A stretch of DNA of 64,000 nucleotides from Halobacteriales archaeon YIM A00010 (GCA_025041175.1 JAKCFJ010000001.1:124001-188000); one strand, 5' to 3'. Shown: positions 34,397 to 43,581, counted from the first letter of the stretch. A program made the numbers and translations. Notes: generated by a model not told the origin, from the letters alone.

Positions 34397-35194
34397 CTAC
34401 GCCGAATCTTCGTCGTTTCGTTTCTTATCCACTGACCATTCGAGCCGGACAGTCGTACCGCTCGTGACGCCGAAGGCGTCCTCGCCACGGCCCTGGTTCA
34501 CTGCGAGTTCGACGTTGCCGTGGCTGCCGACGGTGAGGAGACGGTCGCCGGGATCGAGCACGGCGTAGGATCGTTCGACGGGGACGCGTTCGTCGTTCAC
34601 GGCGACGGATTCGCCGAACAGCCCCTCACAGACGCCGCCGGGAACGTTCGTGATCGCGTTGCCAAAGCCGTCCACGACGAGCACCTCCCCGATCGCGTGC
34701 CCATTCGGCTCCTCGATCGTCGGCTCGGGAAACGCGAGATCGACGTGTTCCTCGGCTGGATGCGCGCGATCCAGCCGCTCGATGGCGTCCACGCCGGCGT
34801 CGTGGACGGCCGCCGCCGCCGGGGCGAACACGTCCCGCCCGTGGAACGTCGTGCTGGCGGGATCGTCGTGCGTCCACTCGAACACCTCGACAGCGTCGCT
34901 CAGCCGACGTGCGGCCGGCAACAGCAGGCCGTTGTCCGGCCCGACGAGGGCGTGCTCGCCCGCACGGACAACCAGCGCCGAACGGCCGGTTCCGACGCCG
35001 GGATCGACGACCGCACAGTGAACGGCTGGCGGGTAGTAGGGAAGCAGCTCACGCAGCCAAAACGCCGCAGTCCGCACGTTCTGGCGGGGGAACTCGTGGG
35101 TGATGTCCACGATCCGAGCGTCGCACCCACCGGCGATGACGCCTCGCATCGCTGCTGGGTACGGCGAGCCGAAATCCGACGCAAGCGTGATCAT
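34397..35194 (-). CDS. S-adenosyl-L-methionine hydrolase (adenosine-forming, DUF62)
   Basis: A 265-residue protein of the SAM hydroxide adenosyltransferase family, which splits SAM into adenosine and methionine. Typical parts are ITLASDFGSPYPAAMRGVI, HEFPRQNVRTAAFWL, VVDPGVGTGRSALVV, VGPDNGLLLPAA, FHGRDVFAPAAA (the FxGRDxFxP motif) and VLVVDGFGNAITNV. It lies downstream of nadM on the same strand, separated by a palindromic repeat; the upstream frame to 35248 (GTG) reads as unrelated sequence, so the ATG at 35194 is used. Confidence 0.9.
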   Translation of the reverse strand: MITLASDFGSPYPAAMRGVIAGGCDARIVDITHEFPRQNVRTAAFWLRELLPYYPPAVHCAVVDPGVGTGRSALVVRAGEHALVGPDNGLLLPAARRLSDAVEVFEWTHDDPASTTFHGRDVFAPAAAAVHDAGVDAIERLDRAHPAEEHVDLAFPEPTIEEPNGHAIGEVLVVDGFGNAITNVPGGVCEGLFGESVAVNDERVPVERSYAVLDPGDRLLTVGSHGNVELAVNQGRGEDAFGVTSGTTVRLEWSVDKKRNDEDSA

Positions 35195-35292
35195 ACGTTG
35201 GATTGAACGCCCGCAGACATATCCTATCCGGCTCGGAACCGACCACACTCGGCTATCGGCCGTCGGATCAACGGAGCAGCCCGGACAAGAAA

Positions 35293-35391
35293 TACACTGT
35301 CGGACAGCGGTGATCGCGTATCGGCTGCTGATGACTCGCCAGACAGCAGCCAGCTAGTCCGTCGCACTCCGTCCGCAGGGCCGACAGTGTA
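35293..35391 (+). repeat. Palindromic repeat family 1, copy D (99 bp)
   Basis: Ends TACACTGTCGG and CCGACAGTGTA are a perfect inverted repeat; the body closely follows copy C (for example CAGCGGTGAT, CGTATCGGCTGCTG and GTCGCACTCCGTCCGCAGG). It lies in the gap between nadM and the SAM hydrolase gene, with 4 bp between its end and the nadM stop codon. Confidence 0.9.
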
Positions 35392-35395
35392 CTCC

Positions 35396-35911
35396 TCACT
35401 CCCCGTTCGCGTCGGAGTCGCTGACCTCGTGGAGACGGCTGACGCCGTCGATCTCCTCAATGATTTCGACGGCCGGATCGGGCACCAGGTGCTCCCACTG
35501 TTCGCCACGACGCATCCGGTCGCGGACCTGGGAGCCTTCGAACTCCTCGCGCCTGATCATCGGCGTGGAACGGACCTCGATGCCGGCCTCCTCGAACAGC
35601 CGCACGACCAGCGGATTGTTCGAGTACGCCACGTCGAAGTGGGGCGACATGCTCTGGACGTGGCTCACCCACACCGCGTTTCGATTCAAATCCTCGATCG
35701 GAACGGCGTAGGTGGTGAGATCGAGGGGCTCGAGCGATTTGGTGATCATCATGATGCGCTCACCGGGGGTGAACGGATCGTGGCCCGTGTGTGATTGATC
35801 AGCGCTCCCGATGCCGAGCACGAGTTCGTCCACCTCTGGGGCGATCTGCTCGATCATCATCTGGTGTCCCTCGTGGAAGGGCTGAAACCGCCCGATGTAG
35901 AACCCACGCAT
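35396..35911 (-). CDS. nadM: Nicotinamide-nucleotide adenylyltransferase (archaeal NadM)
   Basis: A 171-residue nucleotidyltransferase that makes NAD(+) from NMN and ATP. The start MRGFYIGRFQPFHEGHQMMI has the GxFxPxHxGH motif, ELVLGIGSADQSHT and FTPGERIMMI follow, and the ISTxR-like signature region reads EFEGSQVRDRM. The length is the archaeal norm. The stop codon lies 4 bp from palindromic repeat D, which separates it from the SAM hydrolase gene; the pair would otherwise form a simple operon. Confidence 0.95.
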   Translation of the reverse strand: MRGFYIGRFQPFHEGHQMMIEQIAPEVDELVLGIGSADQSHTGHDPFTPGERIMMITKSLEPLDLTTYAVPIEDLNRNAVWVSHVQSMSPHFDVAYSNNPLVVRLFEEAGIEVRSTPMIRREEFEGSQVRDRMRRGEQWEHLVPDPAVEIIEEIDGVSRLHEVSDSDANGE

Positions 35912-36046
35912 ACGTAGTTCTTCGCCGGTTCATTAATAAGAACAGTGATCCGTGAATTCCCATATATTTATTGATGTTATACGTCCCTGCTCCCGATTTT
36001 AGCCGCTAGCTTCGGTCTCGGTGGGAGAAAGTATATCAGTAAACAT

Positions 36047-36064
36047 CTCATCGTATATGATGAG
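36047..36064 (+). promoter_or_regulatory. Palindrome around the lonB TATA box
   Basis: CTCATC-GTATAT-GATGAG is a perfect 18-bp palindrome (the centre is also palindromic apart from the outer base pair G/T) ending 12 bp before the lonB ATG at 36076, with the TATA-like centre about 20 nt upstream. A second TATA-like GTATATCAG stands at 36031-36039. A repressor or activator dimer could bind here; this role is inferred. Confidence 0.5.
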
Positions 36065-36075
36065 AGCACGGTTCT

Positions 36076-38103
36076 ATGAGCGACAACAACCCAGACGAGG
36101 CTCTCCCGGGACAGGAGGGGGAAGACGATTCGCTGTCCACGTCGGGAGACCGCTCCGCCGAAGCCGTCACAGAGCTCGGTAAGGAGCAGATCGATGACGA
36201 CCAGATCGACGACGACGCGACGGGTGAACTCCTCGGCGGGCTACAGGTCGACACGACCGCCGACATCGAGGTGCCTGAGCGGCTCGTCGATCAGGTGATC
36301 GGGCAGGATCGGGCCCGTGATATCGTCTTGAAGGCGGCCAAGCAGCGCCGCCACGTGATGATGATCGGGTCGCCCGGGACGGGCAAGTCGATGCTCGCGA
36401 AGGCGATGAGTCAGCTCCTCCCACGGGAGGAGCTCCAGGACATCCTGGTGTATCACAACCCCGACGACGGGAACGAGCCGAAGATCCGGACGGTGCCAGC
36501 GGGGAAGGGCGACCAGATCATCGACGCCCACAAAGAGGAGGCCAGAAAGCACAATCAGATGCGGTCGTTCCTCATGTGGATACTCATTCTGGTCGTCTTT
36601 GGCTATGCGCTCATCCGGGGGCAGTTCCTTCTGGGGATTCTGGCTGCGGGTGTCATCTACTTTCTGTTCCGATACAGCAGTCGTGGGAGCGACGCGATGA
36701 TCCCGAATCTGCTCGTGAACAACGCCGACAAACAGACCGCCCCCTTCGAGGACGCGACGGGCGCCCACGCGGGTGCGCTGCTCGGTGACGTGCGTCACGA
36801 CCCGTTCCAGTCGGGGGGGATGGAGACGCCGAGCCACGACCGGGTCGAACCGGGTGCGATCCACAAATCCAACAAGGGCGTGTTGTTCGTCGACGAGATC
36901 AACACCCTCGACATCCGGTCCCAGCAGAAGCTGATGACCGCGATTCAGGAGGGCGAGTTCTCGATCACGGGCCAATCCGACCGGTCCTCGGGCGCGATGG
37001 TCCAGACCGAACCCGTCCCGACGGACTTCATCATGGTCGCGGCCGGGAACCTCGATGCGATGGAGAACATGCACCCCGCGCTCAGAAACCGGATCAAAGG
37101 GTATGGGTACGAGGTGTACATGGACGACACCATCGAGGACACGCCCGAAATGCGGCGCAAGTACGCCCGCTTCATCGCCCAGGAGGTCAAAAAAGACGGC
37201 CGGCTGCCCCATTTCACCCGCGACGCCGCCGAGGAGATGATCCTCGAGGCCCGCCGCCGGGCCGGCCGGAAAGGGCATCTAACGCTCGAACTCCGGACGC
37301 TCGGTGGGCTCGTCCGGGTCGCCGGCGACATCGCCCGCGCCGAGGAGACGGAGTTCACGCGGCGCGAGCACGTCCTCGAGGCGAAAGGCCGCTCACGATC
37401 CATCGAACAACAGCTGGCCGACGACTACATCGAGAAACGCAAGGACTACGATATGACCGTCGCGCACGGCGATGTCGGCGGTCGCGTCAACGGTCTTGCG
37501 GTGATGGGCGAGGATTCGGGCATCGTGATGCCCGTGATGGCCGAGATCGCCCCGTCCCAAGGACCCGGCGAGGTGATCGCTACGGGTAATCTCCAGGACA
37601 TCGCCCAGGAGGCCGTCCAGAACGTGTCGGCGATCATCAAGAAGTTCTCGGACGAGGACATCACCCAGAAGGATATCCACATCCAGTACGTCCAGTCCTA
37701 CGAGGGCGTCGAGGGCGACTCCGCGAGCGTCACCATGGCCGCGGCCGTCATCAGCGCGCTCGAAGACATTCCGGTCGATCAGAGCGTTGCGATGACCGGC
37801 TCGCTGTCGGTCCGTGGCGACGTGTTGCCCGTCGGAGGCGTCACCCACAAGATCGAAGCCGCGGCCAAATCCGGCATCGATACGGTGATCATTCCCGCGG
37901 CGAACGAGCAGGACGTGATGATCGAAGACGAGTACGAGGAAATGGTCGAGATCATTCCCGTCACCCACATCAGCGAGGTGCTCGACATCGCGCTCGTCGG
38001 CGAACCGGAGAAAGATTCGCTCGTCGACCGGCTCAAGAGCATCACCGGACAGGCGCTCGAGTCCGGATCGGCAGCCGGACCGGGCAGTCCGAGCCCACAG
38101 TGA
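36076..38103 (+). CDS. lonB: Membrane-anchored ATP-dependent Lon protease (LonB)
   Basis: A 675-residue archaeal LonB. AAA+ motifs: Walker A MIGSPGTGKSMLAK (~residue 97) and Walker B GVLFVDEINTLD. Two membrane helices are inserted in the ATPase domain at ~residues 160-200 (FLMWILILVVFGYALI, LGILAAGVIYFLF), as usual for LonB. The protease domain has the catalytic Ser in EGDSASVTMA (~549) and Lys in THKIEAAAKSG (~592). It degrades unfolded and regulatory proteins at the membrane and is essential in Haloferax. The CPBP protease gene starts 1 bp after its stop. Confidence 0.96.
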   Translation: MSDNNPDEALPGQEGEDDSLSTSGDRSAEAVTELGKEQIDDDQIDDDATGELLGGLQVDTTADIEVPERLVDQVIGQDRARDIVLKAAKQRRHVMMIGSPGTGKSMLAKAMSQLLPREELQDILVYHNPDDGNEPKIRTVPAGKGDQIIDAHKEEARKHNQMRSFLMWILILVVFGYALIRGQFLLGILAAGVIYFLFRYSSRGSDAMIPNLLVNNADKQTAPFEDATGAHAGALLGDVRHDPFQSGGMETPSHDRVEPGAIHKSNKGVLFVDEINTLDIRSQQKLMTAIQEGEFSITGQSDRSSGAMVQTEPVPTDFIMVAAGNLDAMENMHPALRNRIKGYGYEVYMDDTIEDTPEMRRKYARFIAQEVKKDGRLPHFTRDAAEEMILEARRRAGRKGHLTLELRTLGGLVRVAGDIARAEETEFTRREHVLEAKGRSRSIEQQLADDYIEKRKDYDMTVAHGDVGGRVNGLAVMGEDSGIVMPVMAEIAPSQGPGEVIATGNLQDIAQEAVQNVSAIIKKFSDEDITQKDIHIQYVQSYEGVEGDSASVTMAAAVISALEDIPVDQSVAMTGSLSVRGDVLPVGGVTHKIEAAAKSGIDTVIIPAANEQDVMIEDEYEEMVEIIPVTHISEVLDIALVGEPEKDSLVDRLKSITGQALESGSAAGPGSPSPQ

Positions 38104-38104
38104 C

Positions 38105-38953
38105 GTGACCGACTGGACGGCGTTTACCGGGATCACTGGCGTCGTCCTCGTGCTGTTACTAGCGCTTGCTCGTCTCTCACAAGACGCCGTCAGCGGCGGA
38201 ACTGGGGAACCACCGACCCAGCCCAGCGACCACCACAGCGCCGAAACGGTTGGCCCGGAGAACCGGCGCAGTCCGCCCCGAGAACGGGAGTATCCGGACA
38301 CACCGACGACACCGCGTCCCGAGCGGGCGTCGACGCCGCGATCCCCACTACACCGGCTGTCCCCCGCGCACCTGTTGCTCAACGTTGCGCTCTCACAGGG
38401 GCTGTTCGGGGGTATTCTCCTCGCCAGCGCGTGGTACACCTCGGTTCCGATGGCGGCCATCGGCGTCGACAGTGCCGACCCCACGAGCGTCGGTGGCGTG
38501 GCGCTCGGCGTCGGGATCGTCACCGGCGTGGGGCTCTACGCACTCAACGCGCTCGGTGCCGCGAGCGCGACGGCGCTCGGCCACGAGTACGACGAGCGCC
38601 TCCGCGAGTTCCTCACCCCCGAAACGACTGCCGGATGGATCGTTCTGCTGGGCGGTGTCCTTCCGATCATCGCTGGCTTCGAGGAACTGCTGTTCCGTGG
38701 CGCGCTGATCGGTGCGCTCAGCGCGGGCTTTTCCATCTCACCGTGGCTTCTTGCTGGTGGTTCTTCTGTGGCGTTCGCGGTCGGTCACGGCGCACAAGGC
38801 CGGATCGGGATCCTCGTTACGGGCGTACTCGGCTTCGCGTTGGCTGTCGTCTTCGTTCTCACGAACAGCCTTCTAGCGGTCATCGCCGCGCACTACCTCG
38901 TGAACGCTCTCGAATTTCTCATCAGCGGAGCGCTCGGAATCGAATGGGCGTGA
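38105..38953 (+). CDS. CPBP-family intramembrane metalloprotease
   Basis: A 282-residue polytopic protein beginning with GTG, one base after lonB's stop, so probably co-transcribed. After one N-terminal helix and a long Pro/Arg-rich linker come about six helices with the CPBP (Abi) motifs: GFEELLFRGALIG (EExxxR), VAFAVGHGAQGRIG (His) and VIAAHYLVNALEF (His near N). Relatives include Rce1 prenyl-protein peptidase and bacteriocin-immunity proteins. Linkage to lonB suggests membrane protein quality control (inference). Confidence 0.85.
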   Translation: MTDWTAFTGITGVVLVLLLALARLSQDAVSGGTGEPPTQPSDHHSAETVGPENRRSPPREREYPDTPTTPRPERASTPRSPLHRLSPAHLLLNVALSQGLFGGILLASAWYTSVPMAAIGVDSADPTSVGGVALGVGIVTGVGLYALNALGAASATALGHEYDERLREFLTPETTAGWIVLLGGVLPIIAGFEELLFRGALIGALSAGFSISPWLLAGGSSVAFAVGHGAQGRIGILVTGVLGFALAVVFVLTNSLLAVIAAHYLVNALEFLISGALGIEWA

Positions 38954-38973
38954 CCCGACGACGCGCCATCGGA

Positions 38974-40119
38974 TCAAAAATTGTAGCCGAAGTCGGCGAG
39001 TCGGTAGATGCCGGTCCCGAACACGTCGTTCGTGTTGCCGTCCTCGTAGTTCATGAAGCTGATCAACCAACACCTGTTCGAGTTGTTTGGGGATTCGTAG
39101 AGACTAATAGAGCCACTGTCGCCCCGTTTTAGATCGCTTCCCGAGCTGTTGTCCTTGTGGAACACCGAATAGGGTTTCGGGAGACAGCCGGGAGCGGTGT
39201 AGATCGTTTCGGCGGTGGTTTGGATCTTGGCGAAGCTGGTTCGGCACGTGGTTCGACCAACTTTTCGTGTGTTCGCCCCGCGGCTTTTGAGGTGGCCGAG
39301 ACCATCGTAGGAGTAGTGGCCACTGATGCCGTTGTACCCCGAATACCGGATAGCGCGCTTCATCCGGTAGCCCCCGTTGAGTTTGACCATAGCATAATCT
39401 TCCTTACATTTAGTGTGTTTCACGGTGCCCAGCGCGGTTCCATCGGGGTGTTTCAACGTCGATCCCGACGCGTTGCTGCCCGAAAAGATGTGCTGGCACG
39501 TAGCGAGATACCGCTGGCCGTTTTTAAACGCTGGCGCACCGACGGTGCCGATCGGCGCGTTGGAGTTGCCCCACACCTCGTATCCGCCGCGGATCGTGGA
39601 GGTGGACGAACTCCAGTTCCGGAGGGTGTTGGTACAGCTGAGCGATTCGAAGCCAGTGACCGGCTCGACATCGATCTTGACGCCTTCGATTCGGGTCGGG
39701 ACCTCCCCCATCATCCTCCCTATTTCGCTGTCCTGTAGCCGGACGATCAGCCGGGAGTTGTCCCCCCCCAGCTCCCCCGGACTCACACCGACGCTGATGA
39801 CCCCCGGTGTCGCACCGAGCGACTGCTCTACCCGGTGTTTCAGCCGCGTTGCGTGGATGAAGTCGTTGTACCAATCGGCCGCCACGTACCGTTTGTACGG
39901 CGTTGGCTCCCTGTGAGGATCGTCGCTGTGAAAACCGATGACGATCGGAACCTCGTCCGAAGCGGCACCGTCGATGTCGTCTTGGGTTATATATTTGGCT
40001 GACATCTGTGTGAATCCAACTCCTAAAAGGGAGGATAACAACCGCCGGCGGCTCATTCCCGGGGCTGTCTCGGTATGAATCGTGTCGGTCGATGGTCGGT
40101 CATAATCATCTAACATCAT
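38974..40119 (-). CDS. Secreted chymotrypsin-like serine protease with Tat-type leader
   Basis: A 381-residue protein. MSRRRLLSSLLGVGFTQ (from residue 22) is a twin-arginine-like leader; residues ~55-160 resemble an N-terminal propiece. The protease part has the triad order of family S1: His in LATCQHIFSG (~residue 212), Asp in CKEDYAMVKL (~240) and Ser in LKRGDSGSISL (~340, GDSG motif). Several Cys could form disulfides. Start 40119 has a TATA-like ATTTTAC about 25 nt upstream; 40056 would start at the leader itself. AT content is above the local mean. Confidence 0.72.
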   Translation of the reverse strand: MMLDDYDRPSTDTIHTETAPGMSRRRLLSSLLGVGFTQMSAKYITQDDIDGAASDEVPIVIGFHSDDPHREPTPYKRYVAADWYNDFIHATRLKHRVEQSLGATPGVISVGVSPGELGGDNSRLIVRLQDSEIGRMMGEVPTRIEGVKIDVEPVTGFESLSCTNTLRNWSSSTSTIRGGYEVWGNSNAPIGTVGAPAFKNGQRYLATCQHIFSGSNASGSTLKHPDGTALGTVKHTKCKEDYAMVKLNGGYRMKRAIRYSGYNGISGHYSYDGLGHLKSRGANTRKVGRTTCRTSFAKIQTTAETIYTAPGCLPKPYSVFHKDNSSGSDLKRGDSGSISLYESPNNSNRCWLISFMNYEDGNTNDVFGTGIYRLADFGYNF

Positions 40120-40402
40120 CCGAATCGGTATACTTTCACATCCGTAAAATAGATTGTCGAAGTTTCATTATAGGTTCGAAGTGTGATATAATGATACATA
40201 CGACGTTTCCGATAGAATACTCCCGGACGGCGTATCGGTTATAGATCCATGCATCTTTTCCAAGAAATAATTTGATATGTACTGTGGTTGTATTGTATGG
40301 ATATGTATCTTGATATCAGGAAGGATCCTGTTGTAATAGTATGATAATAGCTATCTCGTATCACGATCCAATGGTGTGGTTTCGAATCCGATTGACGCCC
40401 GT

Positions 40403-40816
40403 TTATTGAACATTTCTGAGCGTCCAGCCGATCGTGTAGCCGATGGAACCGGAGATGATGGCGACCCCGGCCGAAAACCAGAGCAACAGCCGGAGGTATT
40501 CGACGGTACCCGCGCCGGGAAACGTCGCTAGTCCACCGCTGGTGAACAGTCCCACGAGCAAGAGGAGCTGAATTATCACCACTACCACGTAGCCGGCGTT
40601 GGCGTAGGCGATCGTGCCGGCCGTTCCGAGGAGGACCAGGACGGCAAGCACACCAGCGACATCCGATCGGACGAAGACGAGTACACCCAATGGAACCACG
40701 GTTCCGACCGCCCCGAGGACGATCGAAACGACGATCCCCGCGAGGAGTATGCGTCGAGAGCGGTCCCATGACCTCCCGAACAAAAATCCTGTAAGGAAGA
40801 TCCTCCGGATGGGCAT
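40403..40816 (-). CDS. Four-helix membrane protein, unknown function
   Basis: A 137-residue protein with four hydrophobic segments (~24-45, ~50-70, ~75-98, ~108-130) and short polar ends; PIRRIFLTGFLFGRSWDRSRR is a positive-inside start. No conserved motif recognised. It follows an AT-rich region and the flanking 283-bp gap (40120-40402) shows no gene. Confidence 0.6.
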   Translation of the reverse strand: MPIRRIFLTGFLFGRSWDRSRRILLAGIVVSIVLGAVGTVVPLGVLVFVRSDVAGVLAVLVLLGTAGTIAYANAGYVVVVIIQLLLLVGLFTSGGLATFPGAGTVEYLRLLLWFSAGVAIISGSIGYTIGWTLRNVQ

Positions 40817-41158
40817 TACTCGAGACTGATAGGTGAGCGAGTAAATAGCTTATCTACAATAAAGTATCCATTTGATCCAGACCTACTCCATCGCTAAGAC
40901 GTGTTCCGATCAATGTGGACTGGTTCATCGAACGCTGTGGCGACGGACAGTTGGCAATACGGAGTTCTGCGTGGTGTGATTGTTTGATACTCAATTAATT
41001 TAATTATTATATTATAAATTAATATCTTATTACGTCTTCATATAGATTAGAGTGTTCTTCAGACGCTGTCGTAGTCCGGTCGTGGCCCGGACGCGGGTTC
41101 GAGCGCCGGAGGCAGCTCGCCAGCCCGCCACACATCACGTCGAGGAGGAGTCGTGGAC
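40817..41158. other. AT-rich intergenic region
   Basis: This 342-bp gap shows no coding frame that I can support. A very AT-rich core (about 40985-41040, TTAATTATTATATTATAAATT) offers several TATA-like strings and easily melted DNA. The last 100 bp are GC-rich again and may be untranslated 3' sequence of polX. A GGTTCGAGC string near 41095 is not a tRNA arm because the flanks do not pair. Confidence 0.5.
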
Positions 41159-42907
41159 TCATCCGTCGAGAAACGCTCGAACGTCCTCTGTGGGCCACGT
41201 GGTGAGAACGTCGCTCGGTTCGGCCCAGCCGCGCCGAGCAGTGTGGACGCCGTACCGAACGTAGTCGTAGCTCCCGGGACGGTGGGCGTCGGTGTCGATC
41301 GTGACCGTCGCGCCCTGCTCGATCGCGGCCTGCACCGCCGCGCCCCGCAGATCGAGCCGGCGGGGGTTGGCGTTGATTTCTAGCGCTGTACCGGCTTTCG
41401 CGGCTGCCTCGGCCAGCGCAGTCACGTCGACATCGAGTCCGGATCTGCGGTTGAGTTGGCGGCCGGTCGGGTGGCCGACGACGTCGACAGCGGGGTGTTC
41501 GGCGGCCGTGACGAGCCGGTCGGTGCCGTCGCCGTCGAGTGCGGCGTGTGGCGATGCGACGACGCAGTCGAGCCGTTCGAGCAGCGCGTCGTCTACCGAG
41601 AGCCGCCCGTCAGCGTCGATGTTCGCCTCGACGCCCGCGAACACGTCGATCTCCGCGTCGTCGTCCACCGCACGGAGTTCCGAGAGTTGCGATTCGAGCT
41701 GTTGGTCGGAGAGACCGACCCCGCCGACCATCCCCGGCCCCTCGGCGTGGTCGGTGACGCAGACGTACTCGTACCCCCGCTCGGTGGCGGCCTCCACCAT
41801 CTCTTCGATGCTGTTTCGGCCGTCGGACCACTCTGTGTGTAGGTGGAGATCGCCGCGGATCGCATCGAGCGTGAGGAGTTCGGGCAGCGCACCCGCTGCT
41901 GCCGCGTCGATCTCGCCGCGTCCTTCCCGCAGCTCGGCGGGGATCGGGGGGAGATCGAGCGCGTCGTACACCCCGCTCTCGGTCTCACCGGCGACTCGGT
42001 CGCCAACGCGTTGGCCGGCGTCGGGATCGTCGATCCCGGAAACGTCGAAGACGCCGTACTCGTTCACTTTCAGATCCCGCGCAATCGCGCGGTTGCGAAG
42101 CTCGACGTTGTGGTCTTTGCTCCCGGTGAAATACTGGAGCGCAGCCCCGAATTCCGCCGGCTCGACGACGCGGAGGTCGACGCGGACGTCGTTGGCCCTG
42201 ACGCTGGCCTTGCCCGTTCCGGCCTCGATGACCCGTGATGCGTCGGGCCAGTCGGTGAACGCGTCCACGACCGTTTGTGGATTCGTGCTCGCCACGAGCG
42301 CGTCGACATCACCGATGGTGGGCCGCCAGCGCCGCAGCGATCCCGCCACTGCACACCGCTCGACCGGTGCGGTCCCGGTGAGGTAGTCGGTGACTGTCTC
42401 CCCGATTGGAACGGCGTCGCTGAGGAGCTGTCGACCCTGTGACTGTCGGGCAAAGTCGACGTTTTCGAGGATGTTCGACTCGGTTTTGGGACCAAACCCC
42501 GACACCGTCCGGATCTCCTCGTTTTTCGCCGCGGCTTCGAGTTCGTCGAGCGTTTGAACGCCGAGCGCCTCGTACAGGCTGCCCACGGTTTTGGGACCGA
42601 CTCCCTCGACGCTCGTCAACGCTACCATCTCTACGGGCAGCTCTGCTCGTTTCTCCTGTAGTTCGTCTATTTCGCCGTTCTCGACGTATTCGAGTACTTT
42701 CGAGGCGATGGCCTCGCCCACGCGATCGATCCGTTCAACGGCGTCTGTGCCCTCCTCCTGGGCGAGTGTGGCGACGTTCTCGGGATGCTCCCGGATGTTC
42801 TCGGCCGCGCGGCGGTAGGCAACCGGTTTGTACTCTACGTCTTGGGCCGCGAGGAGGTCAGCGAGCTCCTCGAACCGCGCTGCGAGCTCGTCGTTGCGGA
42901 TCGTCAT
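41159..42907 (-). CDS. polX: DNA polymerase X family with C-terminal PHP exonuclease domain
   Basis: A 582-residue repair polymerase. Helix-hairpin-helix segments (VEGVGPKTVGSLYEALG, VSGFGPKTESNILE) bind DNA; the nucleotidyltransferase site is AVAGSLRRWRPTIGDVDALV, whose GS and DVD motif carry the catalytic Asp; the third Asp is in RVDLRVV. The PHP domain follows: GDLHLHTEWSDG, VCVTDHAEG, GVEANI, ASPHAAL and DTDAHRPG, giving a 3'-5' exonuclease or phosphodiesterase. It works in base-excision or gap repair. Its start overlaps the DUF5788 stop by 4 bp. Confidence 0.95.
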   Translation of the reverse strand: MTIRNDELAARFEELADLLAAQDVEYKPVAYRRAAENIREHPENVATLAQEEGTDAVERIDRVGEAIASKVLEYVENGEIDELQEKRAELPVEMVALTSVEGVGPKTVGSLYEALGVQTLDELEAAAKNEEIRTVSGFGPKTESNILENVDFARQSQGRQLLSDAVPIGETVTDYLTGTAPVERCAVAGSLRRWRPTIGDVDALVASTNPQTVVDAFTDWPDASRVIEAGTGKASVRANDVRVDLRVVEPAEFGAALQYFTGSKDHNVELRNRAIARDLKVNEYGVFDVSGIDDPDAGQRVGDRVAGETESGVYDALDLPPIPAELREGRGEIDAAAAGALPELLTLDAIRGDLHLHTEWSDGRNSIEEMVEAATERGYEYVCVTDHAEGPGMVGGVGLSDQQLESQLSELRAVDDDAEIDVFAGVEANIDADGRLSVDDALLERLDCVVASPHAALDGDGTDRLVTAAEHPAVDVVGHPTGRQLNRRSGLDVDVTALAEAAAKAGTALEINANPRRLDLRGAAVQAAIEQGATVTIDTDAHRPGSYDYVRYGVHTARRGWAEPSDVLTTWPTEDVRAFLDG

Positions 42908-43341
42908 CGCCGCCTCCGGGGGGTGTTGTCGTCCTTTCCGAGCGCCCGTTTCAGGAAGTTCGACCACCGCTTTCTGTCCGCGGCTTCTTTCGTTGCGATC
43001 TCGCGCTCGATGTCTGCGGGTTCGAGGCGCTCGAGCGCCGACAGCGCCCGGTCGATGCCGATGATGCTCTCGACCAGCCGCTCGCCGGTCTCGAAGCTGA
43101 TGTCCGCTTCTTCGATGCGCTGTACGCGCTGTCGGCGCTCGCGCCGAAGGTTCTTTTTCAGCTGGTCGACCCGCTCGCGGTCGTCAGCGGGAACGGTGTT
43201 TCGTCGCTTGGTTTCGAAGACGAACTCACCGAGTGCGATCTCCTCGCCTTGCACGTCGATCGTCTCCGGAATCGACGCGCCGACCGTCGCGCCTTCGCGC
43301 TCGATCCGTTCGAGGAGCTGCTTTCGCTCGTACGGTTTCAT
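42904..43341 (-). CDS. DUF5788 family protein
   Basis: A 145-residue haloarchaeal protein starting MKPYERKQLLERIEREGAT, with GASIPETIDVQGEEIALGEF and a long charged helix pattern (LKKNLRRERRQRVQRIEEAD) that could be a coiled coil, ending in a basic RRRR tail. It overlaps polX by ATGA, so both are co-translated; a helper role in DNA repair is only suggested by this. The longer frame to 43395 lacks family similarity. Confidence 0.8.
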   Translation of the reverse strand: MKPYERKQLLERIEREGATVGASIPETIDVQGEEIALGEFVFETKRRNTVPADDRERVDQLKKNLRRERRQRVQRIEEADISFETGERLVESIIGIDRALSALERLEPADIEREIATKEAADRKRWSNFLKRALGKDDNTPRRRR

Positions 43342-43581
43342 ACCGGTCGTTGGTCCTTCGAACACTAAAAGAAACGCGTGGAGTGGGATCCCCACGTCAG
43401 AACAGCCCTCGGTCCGGTTCGTCTCGCTTGCTGTCTCGACTGCTGGTCCGTTCGCGGCCGTTGGTTTGCAGACATAATAAAAAATTGCTGTGCTGGGCGG
43501 TTACAGGCGTTGGCAAACGTTTGGACGGAAAACGTTTGTCCGTCCGGGTGATGATTCGTGAGCGTGCGACGTCGGATCGTG

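Noticed and set aside
40925-40975. CGCTGTGGCGACGGACAG recalls the core of repeat family 2.
   Set aside because: Only about a dozen bases match and the defining inverted ends are absent.
41088-41105. GGGTTCGAGCGCC looks like a tRNA T-loop.
   Set aside because: The bases on both sides do not pair as a T stem and no acceptor stem matches.
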